Assembly (NCBI GenBank): GCA_026929865.2
Contig: CM049416.1
Coordinates: 9,614,001-9,678,000, forward strand
Direction of reading: 5' to 3'
DNA from: Hyperoplus lanceolatus
Lineage: Eukaryota > Chordata > Actinopteri > Uranoscopiformes > Ammodytidae
DNA: 64,000 bases
The translations under genes were made by a program, and so were the position numbers. Below, piece by piece: positions 51,274 to 63,206 of this stretch (its first letter is position 1; the number at the start of each line of letters is the position of its first letter). The notes beneath the pieces were generated by a model. It saw only the letters and a program-made list of their open reading frames with translations. It was not told the DNA's origin and ran no database searches.

Positions 51274-52312
51274 GGGGCACTTTACACGACAACACGAAAC
51301 GGTGCATACGCGAAAATATTTTCACGGTTGCACTATATCATTTACATGAATAGAGCAAACGCAGGCATGAAACCGCAGGTTTTTGAGATCACCTCCCAGG
51401 GAGGATTTTTTGGAAAACACAACGGTTTTGGTTTCTTGTAAACACCGAAACCATTTTCCCTGGTAACGCTGACGTCACGGCTCCAACCTCACACACGTGT
51501 AGTCTATAGCATTTGCTGTCAAAATACCCACACGTGAGTTATAAAGTTAGAAGACAACATGCACGGTGTCTCCACGGCACCATCACTGTGATCAGCGGAG
51601 AGTGTCATGCAGGGCTAAAATATAGGCTAACACTCGCCAATTTAGTCCAAGCGATTACCGCAGTAAGTTATTGAGACCATCCGCCACTTTGGCTGGGGAA
51701 AGATTTGTGCTCTGCCTGTTTTTCTAGCTAAATAAACGTGTGTCACTTCTATATGCCAGGGACACGGCTCTCTCTACATTAAAAACACTATCAGCGCGCA
51801 GTGTTAAGTTAGGCTACTGTTCAACAAAAGGAGCATTAAGGCTTCACAGTAAAAGCATTTCACTGGCTAAACATTAATAGCATTTCACTGGACAAACATG
51901 AGTTGACTTTTATTTTGAAGTATGCCTAACAGGAAAGTAGCCGCTCACAAAGCACCTTCACTATCAGCATGTCTTCTGTTTTCACAAGTTCAATGTGGTG
52001 AAATAAGAGGACAGAAAGCTTGTCATTTACATTACTTGTAACCCCAAGCTTACACCAACCGCTTTATGAACGTTAGTGGCATTACTTTTCGGTTACAGTA
52101 AGGTTTTATGCATCAAATTGTACCGGAAGAGCTATCTACTTGGCTAAGTGTCACCGCTGACTATTGGCTTGGCATGCTTACAACAGCGATTTCGGACCGT
52201 TTCCTCTGAAAACATGTGTACAAGTGAATATTTCAAATAAATTGTGTCTGAACGGGGTTTTTTTAAACCAAAAACGGGAAAACTGTCACGTTTTCACCGT
52301 GTAAAGTGCCCC
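51274..52312. mobile_element. Non-autonomous DNA transposon, about 1.04 kb, GGGGCACTTTACACG ends
   Basis: The left end GGGGCACTTTACACG and the right end CGTGTAAAGTGCCCC are perfect 15-bp inverted repeats. The interior has no transposase frame. Flanks (ctta at the left, ttta at the right) give no clear duplication, so the superfamily is open. Confidence 0.7.
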
Positions 52313-53985
52313 TTTAAACCTATTTCCAATAGATGTCCAAAAAGTAAAATGTACTTAAATGTAAAAGTACTTTCATTTATTTTAGGACTACATAGTTACC
52401 TAAGACGTGTTAGCTATTGTCAGATGCGGATACATACACATTTGGCATGCTAGTTTGTATTCATGACAAGGGACAAGGCTGAACGCGTGAACTTTCTTTA
52501 AAAAATCGAAAAGACAAATTAATGTTTTAATTTTAAATTGCGTGGCAGTTAATGTACATCACTGAGTGACAAGATAACGAGTTACCTCCCACTTGATGCT
52601 ATGCTAACAGTATTGTTAAACAATAGAGTAGCTATGGTTTTGAATCCAAAGTTCTTCAAGAAGTTACTGGCGGTGTCGAGGTTTGGGGTCCTGACAATGC
52701 TTTCAACACTCTTTCCTCTATTTTACATTAACAAAGAGGTCAACAAATGTCTAGCTTACTGACAGGGAAGTGGAGCATGCAGGTTAAAAAGGTAGGTCAA
52801 ACTTGAACAGACAGCGTCAGCCATACGTGGGAGTGACTCAAATACACTTCCCATGTTTGTCACAATGATTTCATGTACAGTATTTATGTATTTTTAATAG
52901 TTTTTCGGAAAACAGAATAGCCCCATAGAAGCTTTCACATGCTAGCCTACTGGTTAATTAGGTAAATACATGGGATTTGTTCATGATAAATACAATCTAG
53001 ACTATTGAAAGCCTTATCTTATTGGGATTTCATGCAAAGGAATCTGTGCACATGAACATGACCACCATCCTCAGAAAAATTAACAATTTCAGCACAAAAA
53101 TGCCAAAGATAGACGATATCTTATTATCACTACCAGCAAGATATCATGTTGGCGCTTGTTTTATCCCTCTGGGCGTCCAGATACGATCAAGAAATATGAG
53201 TGAACCTAATGCTCTGTGAAGAGGAAGAGTCAGTATGTTACAGTCTGTGTTAGGCATTAGACAGGGGGAGAGATAAGGGGAATCACTGTGTTTTTGTGTG
53301 TCCCTCCTGAGGGTAAAAGCATGTGACTATGCGCCTCCTACTCTTGATGACGTTGGATGTTGTTCACGGACAGCGTGAACGCGCATGCACACACGCAGAT
53401 CGTGATGTGGGGAAAAGCCTAGGAGATATTATTATCATCCAGCGGCAGTGGGTGAATGACACAGTGACACGCACTCAGTGGTGACGCAGGGGGCTCTCAT
53501 CTGCCTTGCACTTCACGTCCTGGATACCAAAGACGGAGGGAGGGAGGGAGGGAGGGAGGGTGGGAGGGTGAGTGAGGGAGAGAAAAATATCAGTCCTCAG
53601 CCTTTTCCAGGTCTTGAATAATTAAGCAGTGCTGAGCAGTTCACTGAGCTGATAAGTGAAACTCATTTTAGCCAGCATGCATGAGCCAACGCTCGCTGCA
53701 TGGTCATGACTCATTAAAATGTAAGAGGCGGAGCGCACGCAAAGCACGTAGGCAAACACGCATACGTATACGTATAGTATGGATGATGCTCGCATTGGAG
53801 GGCATGCATACACATAATGGAAACTCAATCTAGTTTTTAGTCTGTACACAGGAGTTCTCTCCCTTGCATCATATTTGCATCTACAGTAGGCCTGCACACA
53901 CAAACACACATACACACACACACACACACATGCACGCACACACATACAGTCTTATAACCACTGCATTTGTTTTAACTGAATTAAT
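52313..53985. other. Gene desert segment
   Basis: It holds a (GGGA)n tract at about 53,538-53,570 and an imperfect (CA)n at about 53,897-53,943. No gene recognised. Confidence 0.4.
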
Positions 53986-53999
53986 TTCTTAAGCTCTTT

Positions 54000-54195
54000 T
54001 ATTGTAATTCTTTATTTCTTTTGATCTTTGTTATCTTGCTAGGATTTTTTGTTTCTCTGTTTTATTCTGTCACTCTGTTGTTGTTATTGTTGTTGTTGTG
54101 TTTGTTGTGCGCTCGACGGCGTTGTAAATGAGGGGAACCTCAATGCCTTTCGAGTTTGTATAAATAAAGGTTTTCAATTCAATTCAATTCAAACA
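54000..54195 (+). repeat. LINE 3' tail fragment with (AATTC)n tail
   Basis: gcgttgtaaatgaggggaac, then cctcaatgcctttcgagttt and tataaataaaggttttcaat, ending in tandem aattc units. This arrangement is typical of the 3' end of a fish L1-like LINE. Only the tail remains. Confidence 0.45.
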
Positions 54196-54524
54196 TGGTA
54201 GCTCTGTGCCTCTGGCCAAAACAATGGGCCTACCTTCAAAATATACAGTAACGAGAACAATGTCGTAAATCTCCCCAGATGAGTTTCTCAAACAAATCTG
54301 GTTTTATCTCAGTGAGACTTCCAGGGCCGTAAAGGACATCACTTTGTTACGAAATAAGCTTCACCAAAACATTAAATAATCACTGACCAGAAGGGCCCAA
54401 TAGCTATACAGTAAAGGTAAATATAATTTCCTGAAAAATATGGCATGTGTCTGAAGGCCTAAGATTCCATTTTCCTTCAGTGCCATAAAACAGAATATTT
54501 GAAATGTAGGCTTCCTTGATATTA

Positions 54525-56158
54525 CACTCAACAAAAATATAAACGCAACACTTTTGTTTTTGCTCCTATTTTTCATGAGATGGACTTAAAGATCTAAAAT
54601 TCATTCCAGATACACAATATTACCATTTCTCTCAAACATTGTTCACAAATCTGTCTAAATGTGTGATAGTGAGCACTTCTGCTTTGCTGAGATAATCCAT
54701 CCCACCTCACAGGTGTGCCACATCAAGATGCTGATCTGACATCATGATTAGTGCACAGGTGGCACACAATGTCCACAATAAAAGGCCACTCTGAAATGTG
54801 CATTTTTTTGCTTTATTGGGGGTCTGGGGACTTAGAACCAGTCTGCCACCGGTCTGGTGTGACCACCATTTGCCTCATGCAGTGCAACATATCTTCTTCG
54901 CATAGAGTTTATCAGATTGTCAATTGTGGCCTGTGGAATGTTGGTCCACTTCTCTTCAATGGCTGTGCGAAGTTGCTGGATATTAGTGGGAAGTGGTGCA
55001 CGCTGTCGTATACGCCGGTCAAGCACATCCCAAACATGCTCAATGGGTGACATGTCCGGTGAGTATGCTGGCCATGCAAGAACTGGGACATTTTCAGCTT
55101 CCAAGAATTGTGTACAGATCCTTGCAACATGGGGCTGTGCATTATCTTGCTGAAACGTGAGGTGATGTTCATGGATGTATGGCACAACAATGGGCCTCAG
55201 GATCTCATCACGGTATCTCTGTGCATTCAAAATGCCATCAATAAAATGCACCTGTGTTCTTCGTCCATAACAGATGCCTGCCCATACCATAACCCCACCA
55301 CCACCATGGGCCACTCGATCCACAACATTGACATCAGCAAAGCGCTCACCCACACAACGCCACACACGCTGTCTGCCATCTGCCCAGAACAATGTAAACC
55401 GAGATTCATCCGTGAAGAGAACACCTCTCCAACGTGCCAGACGCCATCGAATGTGAGCATTTGCCCACTCAAGTCTGTTACGGCGACGAGCTGGAGTCAG
55501 GTCAAGACCCCGATGAGGACGACGAGCATACAGTTGAGCTTCCCTGAGACGGTTTCTGACAGTTTGTGCAGAAATTGTTTGGTTATGCAAACCAATTGTT
55601 TCAGCAGCTGTCTCAGTGGCTGGTCTCAGACAATCTTGGAAGTGAACCTGCTGGATGTGGAGGTCCTGGGCTGGTGTGGTTACACGTGGTCTGCGGTTGT
55701 GAGGCCGGTTGGATGTACTGCCATATTCTCTGAAACGCCTTTGGAGACGGCTTATGGTGGAGAAATGAACATTCAATGCACGAGCAACAGATCTGGTTGA
55801 CATTCCTGCTGTCAGCATGCCAATTGCACGCTCCCTCAATGCTTGTGGCATCTGTGGCATTTTGCTGTGAGACAAAACTGCACATTTCAGGGTGGCCTTT
55901 TATTGTGGACAGTCTAAGGCACACCTGTGCACTAATCATGATGTCAGATCAGCATCTTGATGTGGCACACCTGTGAGGTGGGATGGATTATCTCAGCAAA
56001 GCAGAAGTGCTCACTATCACACATTTAGACAGATTTGTGAACAATGTTTGAGAGAAATGGTAATATTGTGTATCTGGAATGAATTTTAGATCTTTAAGTC
56101 CATCTCATGAAAAATGGGAGCAAAAACAAAAGTGTTGCGTTTATATTTTTGTTGAGTG
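54525..56158 (-). mobile_element. Intact Tc1-like transposon
   Basis: The element is 1,634 bp with TA target duplications at 54523-54524 and 56159-56160. Terminal inverted repeats of about 278 bp begin cactcaacaaaaatataaac on both ends (54525-54802 and 55879-56158), with few differences. The inner part is filled by one complete transposase gene on the minus strand. Length, TA target and DD34E enzyme all fit an autonomous Tc1/mariner element. Elements of this type are widespread in teleosts and known to have moved horizontally to lampreys. Confidence 0.95.
54832..55875 (-). CDS. Tc1-like transposase, full length, 347 residues
   Basis: This cut-and-paste transposase recognises the terminal repeats and inserts at TA. 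The N-terminal helix-turn-helix (RERAIGMLTAGMSTRSVARA, STISRLQRRFREYG) is followed by an AT-hook/GRPR-like basic linker (RPHNRRPRVTT). The catalytic triad is complete: Asp in LFTDESRF, Asp in FQQDNAQPH and, exactly 34 residues later, Glu in SPIEHVWD (DD34E). A glycine-rich box (AHGGGGVMVWAG) sits between the Asp residues. There is no stop or shift in the frame, and the start codon abuts the inner end of the terminal repeat. Activity cannot be judged from sequence alone. Confidence 0.95.
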   Translation of the reverse strand: MSHSKMPQMPQALRERAIGMLTAGMSTRSVARALNVHFSTISRLQRRFREYGSTSNRPHNRRPRVTTPAQDLHIQQVHFQDCLRPATETAAETIGLHNQTISAQTVRNRLREAQLYARRPHRGLDLTPARRRNRLEWANAHIRWRLARWRGVLFTDESRFTLFWADGRQRVWRCVGERFADVNVVDRVAHGGGGVMVWAGICYGRRTQVHFIDGILNAQRYRDEILRPIVVPYIHEHHLTFQQDNAQPHVARICTQFLEAENVPVLAWPAYSPDMSPIEHVWDVLDRRIRQRAPLPTNIQQLRTAIEEKWTNIPQATIDNLINSMRRRYVALHEANGGHTRPVADWF

Positions 56159-56565
56159 TAAATATAACCAACTTTAAAAAGGCCACGACAAGGTCACAGA
56201 ACAACACCACAGACAGAACCAGCCAGAAAACCAAAGCTTTTCATTCCCAGTTTGCATATTCAGCCGACACCTCTATACACTATCCACCTCAACCTGAATA
56301 TTCACTTTAAATCCTCTCATTTCTGCTGAAAATCACCGCACCAGAGCACAGGGCTTAATTCATGCTTGGGTGCACAATGTTCAAAGAAACACATTAAGGC
56401 ATAACCGACTAGAAGTCGCTGTATTATTAAGATGTATGTATGCAGGACTATTATGGTCAAAGTAGATATCCGTTTCCCTCAAGCTTCTTGTGCTCTGGCC
56501 TACCATTGAACCCCCTCATATCCCCCAAATGCCTGCTGGGTATGACTCTTTCCTAGGCACTGTGT

Positions 56566-56569
<4 letters not shown>

Positions 56570-56661
<92 letters not shown>
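56570..56661. repeat. (TG)n microsatellite, about 92 bp
   Basis: Nearly perfect tg run ending in a short (TA)n. A 12-bp G run follows at about 56,923. Confidence 0.95.
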
Positions 56662-56664
<3 letters not shown>

Positions 56665-58107
56665 AAATATATATATAGATGTCTTAGCAAGCCTTAACTC
56701 AGTGTAATAAAGTTGCTGACCAGTGGGGTTCTTTTTCCGACCATGCCTTGCATTTGTGCTCTACGCTTCAGTAACCAGCATAACCCATGCTGTCATATCA
56801 TGTCTTATCATCCAGCTGTGGATATAAAAAAAGAAATAAGTTCATGTGGAATATCACATCAAGCAGGGATGAGAGAAAGGGAGAGTGTGTATGTGGCCAC
56901 GCGTGTGAGCATATAGAGTACGGGGGGGGGGGGGTTCAAAAAGTGCATGGGTGTGTACTGTATGTGCTTAAGCCTGACAAGGGAATGTAGGAAAATGCGA
57001 CGGGGAATGTTGACACGCTCAAACGTCTTGAATACACAGGCGCGATACAAAATTTGCCTCTCCCTGACGCAATCCGTATTCTGCGTGACTCCGAGGTCTT
57101 GACAACTGGCTATTTGCATGCCAAAGTCACCAACGGTTGACCAGGGATGATGTCACTCAAAGCAAATAAAATGTTCAACCATGGCAGCTGCCCCATTATA
57201 TCGCCCACAATGACAATCATGTTTGATGAGGAAAATTATTTAGACCACGTGACAACAAGACAATGAAGCGGATCTTTTAAAATGCAGTGCCATAAATAGA
57301 GGGGTAAAAGAGCAACAAGTCATGTTTGCTGTATCTAATGCAGATACATTTAAAAGGTATTTGGACATTTGGTGAAATAATCCACTAAGTCACTAGCAGT
57401 ATTCTTGTATACAACAACAAGTTATGTTTGCATTTTGGGCTTTTACACCAACTGTCACTGTGTGCGATGTATAACAAATGTGCTAAATGCATTTCCCTAT
57501 AGCACATTTGCAAAGATGAGCAACAACAGCTAGCAGTCTTCTTCTTTGCCGTGCTTTAGTGCTACTATAGGTCAAAAACTCCACAGGATACCTTTGACAG
57601 TTAAAACCAATTACAATCCAAAAAACAGTAATCATTCCAGATATCATTGTGCACCTGCCCACAAAAAAAAACAATCAATTTCGGTGGAGCTACTCTGTTG
57701 CAGTCACGTCACGTAGAGCTTTTCGTCTCATTTGGTTCCAGCCTAAATGTCAAAGAACAAGACAATAGGACTTCTTTATTTTTTTCGTGAATTCCACCAT
57801 GTGGCACATCACTGTCAACATAGATTCACCCAGGGTCCAGTTTGACACGCATTGTTTATACACAGCGGAAAGCTCCAGAAATAGAGGCATTCGAATAAAC
57901 AGACGGGTTACCTGATACGTGTAACCTTTTATTTTGACAGGGTTGGGTGCGTGAGGCGCTTTGCTGACATCACCGCGGCCTGGCTGACGATCAGAGAGCA
58001 AACAGAGAGAATGCAAACAACATTGTGAATGAACTGACGTAGAAACCTCACACACAGAACACTGTGGTTTGTTATTGGTTTAAACACACACATAGATAGG
58101 GGTACCT
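56662..58107. other. Gene desert segment
   Basis: No gene or repeat family recognised beyond the G run. Confidence 0.4.
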
Positions 58108-58356
58108 GTCCATACTGTGTGCGCCGGAAGAAATCCAGTGTTAATACACAGCCTAGACTCTGTAAATGGTCATGTTGTTAGCTACGGTGGACCCCTTTGT
58201 TTAGATACAGTACCTGTTAACAGAGCCAAGGTTGTTTATTACAGTAACACCACACTGTACGTACAGAAAGTGGATCATGAGGAGATATTCACTGTATATT
58301 TAAGAAAAGGTCATTTTGACTACAAGCATTCTTCAGAATCACTGACTCCAACTTTA
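58108..58356. mobile_element. Palindromic MITE, family A, copy 3 (partial)
   Basis: Contains atactgtgtgcgccggaaga, ccagtgttaatacacagcct, gtaaatggtcatgttgttag, atcatgaggagatattcact and cttcagaatcactgactcca. The left outer end is missing; the right arm is nearly complete. Confidence 0.6.
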
Positions 58357-59352
58357 GGCACCCCTCATAGGCTCAAAGCTTGTGGCCTGTTTGCTGCCCT
58401 GTGTCCTCAAAAACATATAATAAAGTTCTGCGTGCACAGGCCCTTGCTGGCAGCATCATGGCTTGTTGTGTAACAAAGTATCCTGCCATCCACCTGAACA
58501 CCCACATTAACAACTCTCTCTGGTTGACTTCCAGAGCCTTCCTGTGCTACTCTGGCTCCTTGTGTGCATTCAGCTTTGGCTTGGCACAGAACAAGAGAAC
58601 AAGGTGGTTTGTAGAAAGGCTATTTTTAAGCGAATGCGCTCACGCTCAACCTCCAAACGGAACACAGGGATCACGCGAAAATAAAAGGTAAAGCATCCTT
58701 GTGTTGGAGGAGACTGCTTTGATCCAATGACCCTTTCTGTTTATTCATTGTGTACTTCAAATCTGTAGAGAATCCATTATTTAAACAACCATTTTATGGG
58801 AAATATACAAGATTTGATACTCGCAGAATGTAAGCTGCTCTTAAAATGTGTGTGTCAGTGAGGGTCAATGGGGATCATTCATTGAATAGTTGGACTACAT
58901 GTATTTCTTGTGTCAAAGCTCTTTTTTGTGCGTCATATAACAAAATATTGCAGAAACTGGGCCGTAATCAGTGGCCTCGCTGCTCCACCGTATTTTGCAA
59001 GTTGCCCGTGGAGTGTTATGACGCTTGATGTGACCTAGTTCTGTTGGGCCCAACATCTGAGCTCCCTGCTGCAGGTTATACTGCATTGCACTCACTGCTT
59101 GCTTCACTATAAAGCTAAAGCGCTGTCTATTCTGCAGGATGCGGTACGGTACTGTGCTGCTGCTATACACTGACGAGGGGGGGGGGGGGCTGTGGGGATT
59201 GGTGCTCGACTGCAGTGGAGCCGGAGGAACAGCGGTGCGGCTTCTACAAAGACAGCACAAGTGAAAAAAAAACACTGCTCAGCACTGACCTCAGCTCAGT
59301 TGTTTTCTTCCCATGGCCACACCTAAGCCAGCCCTCCCTCTGATTTTACTCA

Positions 59353-59355
<3 letters not shown>
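58357..59355. other. Gene desert segment
   Basis: Nothing recognised apart from a G run at about 59,178-59,189. Confidence 0.4.
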
Positions 59356-59405
<50 letters not shown>

Positions 59406-59408
59406 TCA

Positions 59409-59477
<69 letters not shown>
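59356..59477. repeat. Compound (CT)n(CA)n microsatellite, about 122 bp
   Basis: About 36 bp of ct repeats passing into ca repeats with two cactcact interruptions. Confidence 0.95.
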
Positions 59478-59479
<2 letters not shown>

Positions 59480-59784
59480 TGGAGTGGCAGCACAAGTCAA
59501 GGATTTTGCAGTTGCTGTCCTATAGACGTGTCACGTGTCAAAGAAAAATCCATGAATGTGTATCTACAGTACATTCATGCTGTCATCTAGCCGTGTTCAT
59601 CGATAATTCTGTAAAAGTGTTTTGCTTGTGGATTCACAATGCGTTTATGCCATGTTGACAGAATGATGGGGAGTACTACTACGCCTGTGAAATTAGTTGT
59701 ATTTCCTAATATCTTGTGTGTTTTAAATTTGGAGAAATGAAACGACAAATATACACAAAAATAAAGCCTGGCTTGAGATGTCTT

Positions 59785-60178
59785 GTTCAGCTATTTAATA
59801 ATAATAATTAAAAATAATTAATAATAATTGATAGGTTTTATATAGCGCTTTATTGCCTAGGCACTCAAAGACGCTTTACAGGGTTCCTGGTTCAATTCGT
59901 TCACACACAGTCATACCGGTGGTGGTAAACTACGAGAGTAGCCACAGCTGCCCTGGGGCAGACTGACGGAAGCGTGGCTGCCATTCAGTGCCAACGGCCC
60001 CTTCGACCACCACCTCAAACATACAGCAATCATACACATTCACACAAGGCAAGGTGGGTGAAGGGTCTTGCCCAAGGACACAACAACCATGACACAGGTG
60101 GCCGGGCGGGGATCGAATCGCCAACCCTTGGATCGTTGGCCAACCCGCTTAACCACCTGAGCCACAGTTGCCCCATTT
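59785..60178. repeat. Teleost interspersed repeat (gcgctttatt / cacagctgccctggggcaga)
   Basis: Begins with aataat-type simple sequence, then tatagcgctttattgcctag, agccacagctgccctggggc, cttgcccaaggacacaacaa and ends ccacctgagccacagttgcc. I recognise this combination as a common fish repeat but cannot name its class. It abuts a family A fragment at 60,178. Confidence 0.45.
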
Positions 60179-60262
60179 AAAGATGGAGTAAGCGATTCTT
60201 GAGTGCTGTGTGTGCATTGACAAAAAAAAAAACATTGTTTATATACAGCCTAGGCTCAGTAA
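60178..60262. mobile_element. Palindromic MITE, family A, copy 4 (half)
   Basis: Left arm only: tttaaagatggagtaagcga, gctgtgtgtgcattgac, tatacagcctaggctcagta. It stops abruptly at the next repeat (60,263). Confidence 0.5.
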
Positions 60263-61410
60263 TCTGGGGCCTCATTTATAAACGTTGCGTACGCCCAGAA
60301 GAGGGCGCCCGCCAATTTCCAAGCAAATATTGGGATTTATAAAAACCAAACTAGACGGGAGATGTGCGGTCCTCCACGCAAACTCTGACCCATGCGTACG
60401 CACAGAAAGTGGAGAAAGGAGAAACGGCGACTCCGTCGGCACATGTATGAAGTGCGAGAACGAATGTGTTTGTGTAAAATGAATCCAGATAGGCCTATTA
60501 TAAGCCATGTAGGTCTATCATATATTGGGAGTTCCTTTGCAAAACGGATGAAGCCATTCTTACAACTAATGAACAAATGCCTCCACGGATTATTCCATGG
60601 AGTGATACCAACAAAAACAAAACGAATTAGGATCTTACACAGCCTACAAACGGAGATAGGCTATATGAGTGCAAATAAAAACAAAATAGCGTTCGAATAA
60701 GCTCTGCAGTTAGAATAACCTATCTGCATGTTGTGGAATTAATTCTGATAATATTGAGGTGGAATACAGCCTATTACTTTTACACTGACGCTGTTCTCGA
60801 TGCCTCAGTCAGGCAGACAGGAGTGCGCCTTTTCATACACTAATGATAAGCCTACTGTACATCACATAGGCTACTGTGATCTTTTTCACGACTTTTAGTC
60901 CGTTTTATCTATGTTTTTCTTTTAGTTTAAGCACGTCGCAATTGTGTTTTGAAAGGGACTGTGAAGTTTATTATTAACCCTCCGCCGCCCGCCACTGCCC
61001 CGGGATGAATTCTCCGAATCTGTATCTCATGGGGGGTCTCAGTGTCCTCGTGGCACAAACACTGTTATGTGAGGATATGCACATGTTTGCGTCCACTTTT
61101 ATGTCGGATCGCTTCTTTTTATTTCGGCCACAGCGTTCACAGAGATCGCCTCAGGCTGCACTCTGACGCCTTTACGCTCACACTGCCACCAAACGATATT
61201 TTCCCTGGTCGCCACTTCTCCAACGGGTACTTCGGCGTGACCGCAGTGATCCACACCGTGTGGAGTCTATTTTTCCATTTCCCTTTCAGTCGGCGATTGC
61301 CACTACCGCCTTCATGCACTCAGTAAAGGATATTAATTTGGGCGTGTCGATGACTATGTATGGGTAAATATGGGCGGTACGTGAAGCCCGCAATATATAA
61401 ATCCATGGAT
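60263..61410. mobile_element. Possible non-autonomous DNA element (ggggcctcatttataaacg end)
   Basis: The left end (60,264) ggggcctcatttataaacgt, with ttgcgtacgc and gcgtacgcac motifs, resembles a common fish DNA-element terminus. A weak inverted counterpart (tacgtgaagcccgcaatata) lies near 61,380. The right boundary and class are uncertain, and there is no coding capacity. Confidence 0.3.
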
Positions 61411-61561
61411 CTTCTATTTACCTGTAACTTCCTATGTACTGTATCTGAAACTGTGAATGAACCAACTCTGTAGCCTGTTTGTTTGTTCATCGGCTGGTGT
61501 GTACATATTTGTGCCTTCATGTACCAGTGTGTATCACAGTGTCCCTTTTCCCTGTGTGTTC

Positions 61562-61668
<107 letters not shown>

Positions 61669-62067
61669 GGGAGTAAAGTGGCACTGAGAGAGAGAGAGAG
61701 CTAGCCTTTTGGGAACAATACGGCCGGGTATTATTGGGAATCCCTTGTTTCCCCCTTCTCAGAACTGGCTGTCCTAGTTGTAACGTGATCACCGTGACAA
61801 CCGTGGCCATCGCCGTGGCTACAGAGCTTGCAGGTAAACAAGAGGGAGCTGGCACGAAGAGGAGGGGAAAAGGGCGGTAGGCAACATGAAAGAAAAGGGG
61901 GGGGGGGGAGGGTAGTCAAGAGATGTTGAGAGTTGACCCACATGTAGAGAGGAGTAGATTCAGGTAAACAGGATAGCCTGGAGATGGGTGTGTTGTTATT
62001 TGTGGCACATTAGCAAGACATCTAGGTCACACTGTTCCAGAACACCAGAGAGTTTTTTGAATTGTTT

Positions 62068-62452
62068 TAAAGGTGCAGTGTGTAATATGACATCATCAAG
62101 AAAGTTCTACAAAGTTCTAGAATGCAACGCTCCCTAGGTAACCCCAACCCTTTCGAATATTAACAGAAGCTACAGTGGCCTTCAAGGACAAGAACAATTC
62201 TAAATTTTAAACAATGCACCTGATGACATTCCAACTATGACACTTCCAAAATGGCGTTAACATTTTGGAAGTGTCCAAAGTATGGAGAAATATGGACATA
62301 TATGAGGCCCTGTCTAAGGAAAAAAATAATAATTAAAAAAAAGAAATTCAACTATTATGCACTAAATTAAACATACTCATGGATATTATAATTATTTTCT
62401 ACAAAATCCGCTAGGAAATAAAACCCAAAATTCTACACACTGCAGGTTTAAG
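62068..62452. mobile_element. MITE with gcagtgtgtaa ends, about 385 bp
   Basis: Left end ttaaaggtgcagtgtgtaat, right end ttctacacactgcaggttta, inverted to each other with few mismatches. AT-rich interior, no open frame. A common teleost type of short element; class not settled. Confidence 0.6.
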
Positions 62453-62612
62453 AAGTGAAAGCAAGGCTGAGGAGGTTCACATGCAATAATGCTGAGTCAC
62501 ACCTTGAGCACAAATGCTCTAGTGAATAGGGTCACCTTGAACATAGTAGGAGGGACAAACGTACAGCACCATGGTGGTTGGACAGTTACTGACAGCAATC
62601 TTTATAAAGTGA

Positions 62613-62970
62613 TTAAAGCTATAGTGCGTAACTTTTTTCATATAAATAAATGTTGGTTACTTTCATGACACACAAGTTGATTAAGCCTATGATCTAAAAA
62701 AAAATCTCTGTATTTTTCAGTATAGCAGTGTTTACAAGCTGGTGTCGTCCCTCACAGACACTGGCGCAGTAGCTCAGAAAGCGCCCACAAAATATTTCAG
62801 TTGTTGATTGTACTGCTTGAGAAAAGACCTGGACGTACAGCAGAAGGTAATACAATCTATGAGCGATCACCGACGGCTAACCTCTTGAAGATGCGCCGAC
62901 AGTGTTGTTGTGATCACTCAGAATTCCTCATGAGGGTGACAGAAGTTACGCACTGTAGCTTCAAAACACT
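62613..62970. mobile_element. Palindromic MITE, family B, copy 2
   Basis: Left end ttaaagctatagtgcgtaac, right end gttacgcactgtagcttcaa, perfect inversion over most of 18 bp. Internal blocks match the reverse complement of 32,643-32,940. No coding capacity. Confidence 0.75.
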
Positions 62971-63160
62971 ACTTGTTTATACTAGGTTTGGTGGGTTTGA
63001 GATTTGATTTTGGTAAGTCATGCATTGGTTGCAAATTTTCCTTGGTTGACATGATTTAATTGAAAATTCATGTTACCCAGTTTTCCAGCGCATTGCAGAG
63101 CAGAGTGTTACATTAGTGGTATCAGTTTAGGACAGAGAGAGGGGCTGAGAGAGAGAGACA

Positions 63161-63206
<46 letters not shown>

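Noticed and set aside
55108-55800. 230-codon plus-strand frame
   Set aside because: Antisense shadow of the Tc1 transposase.
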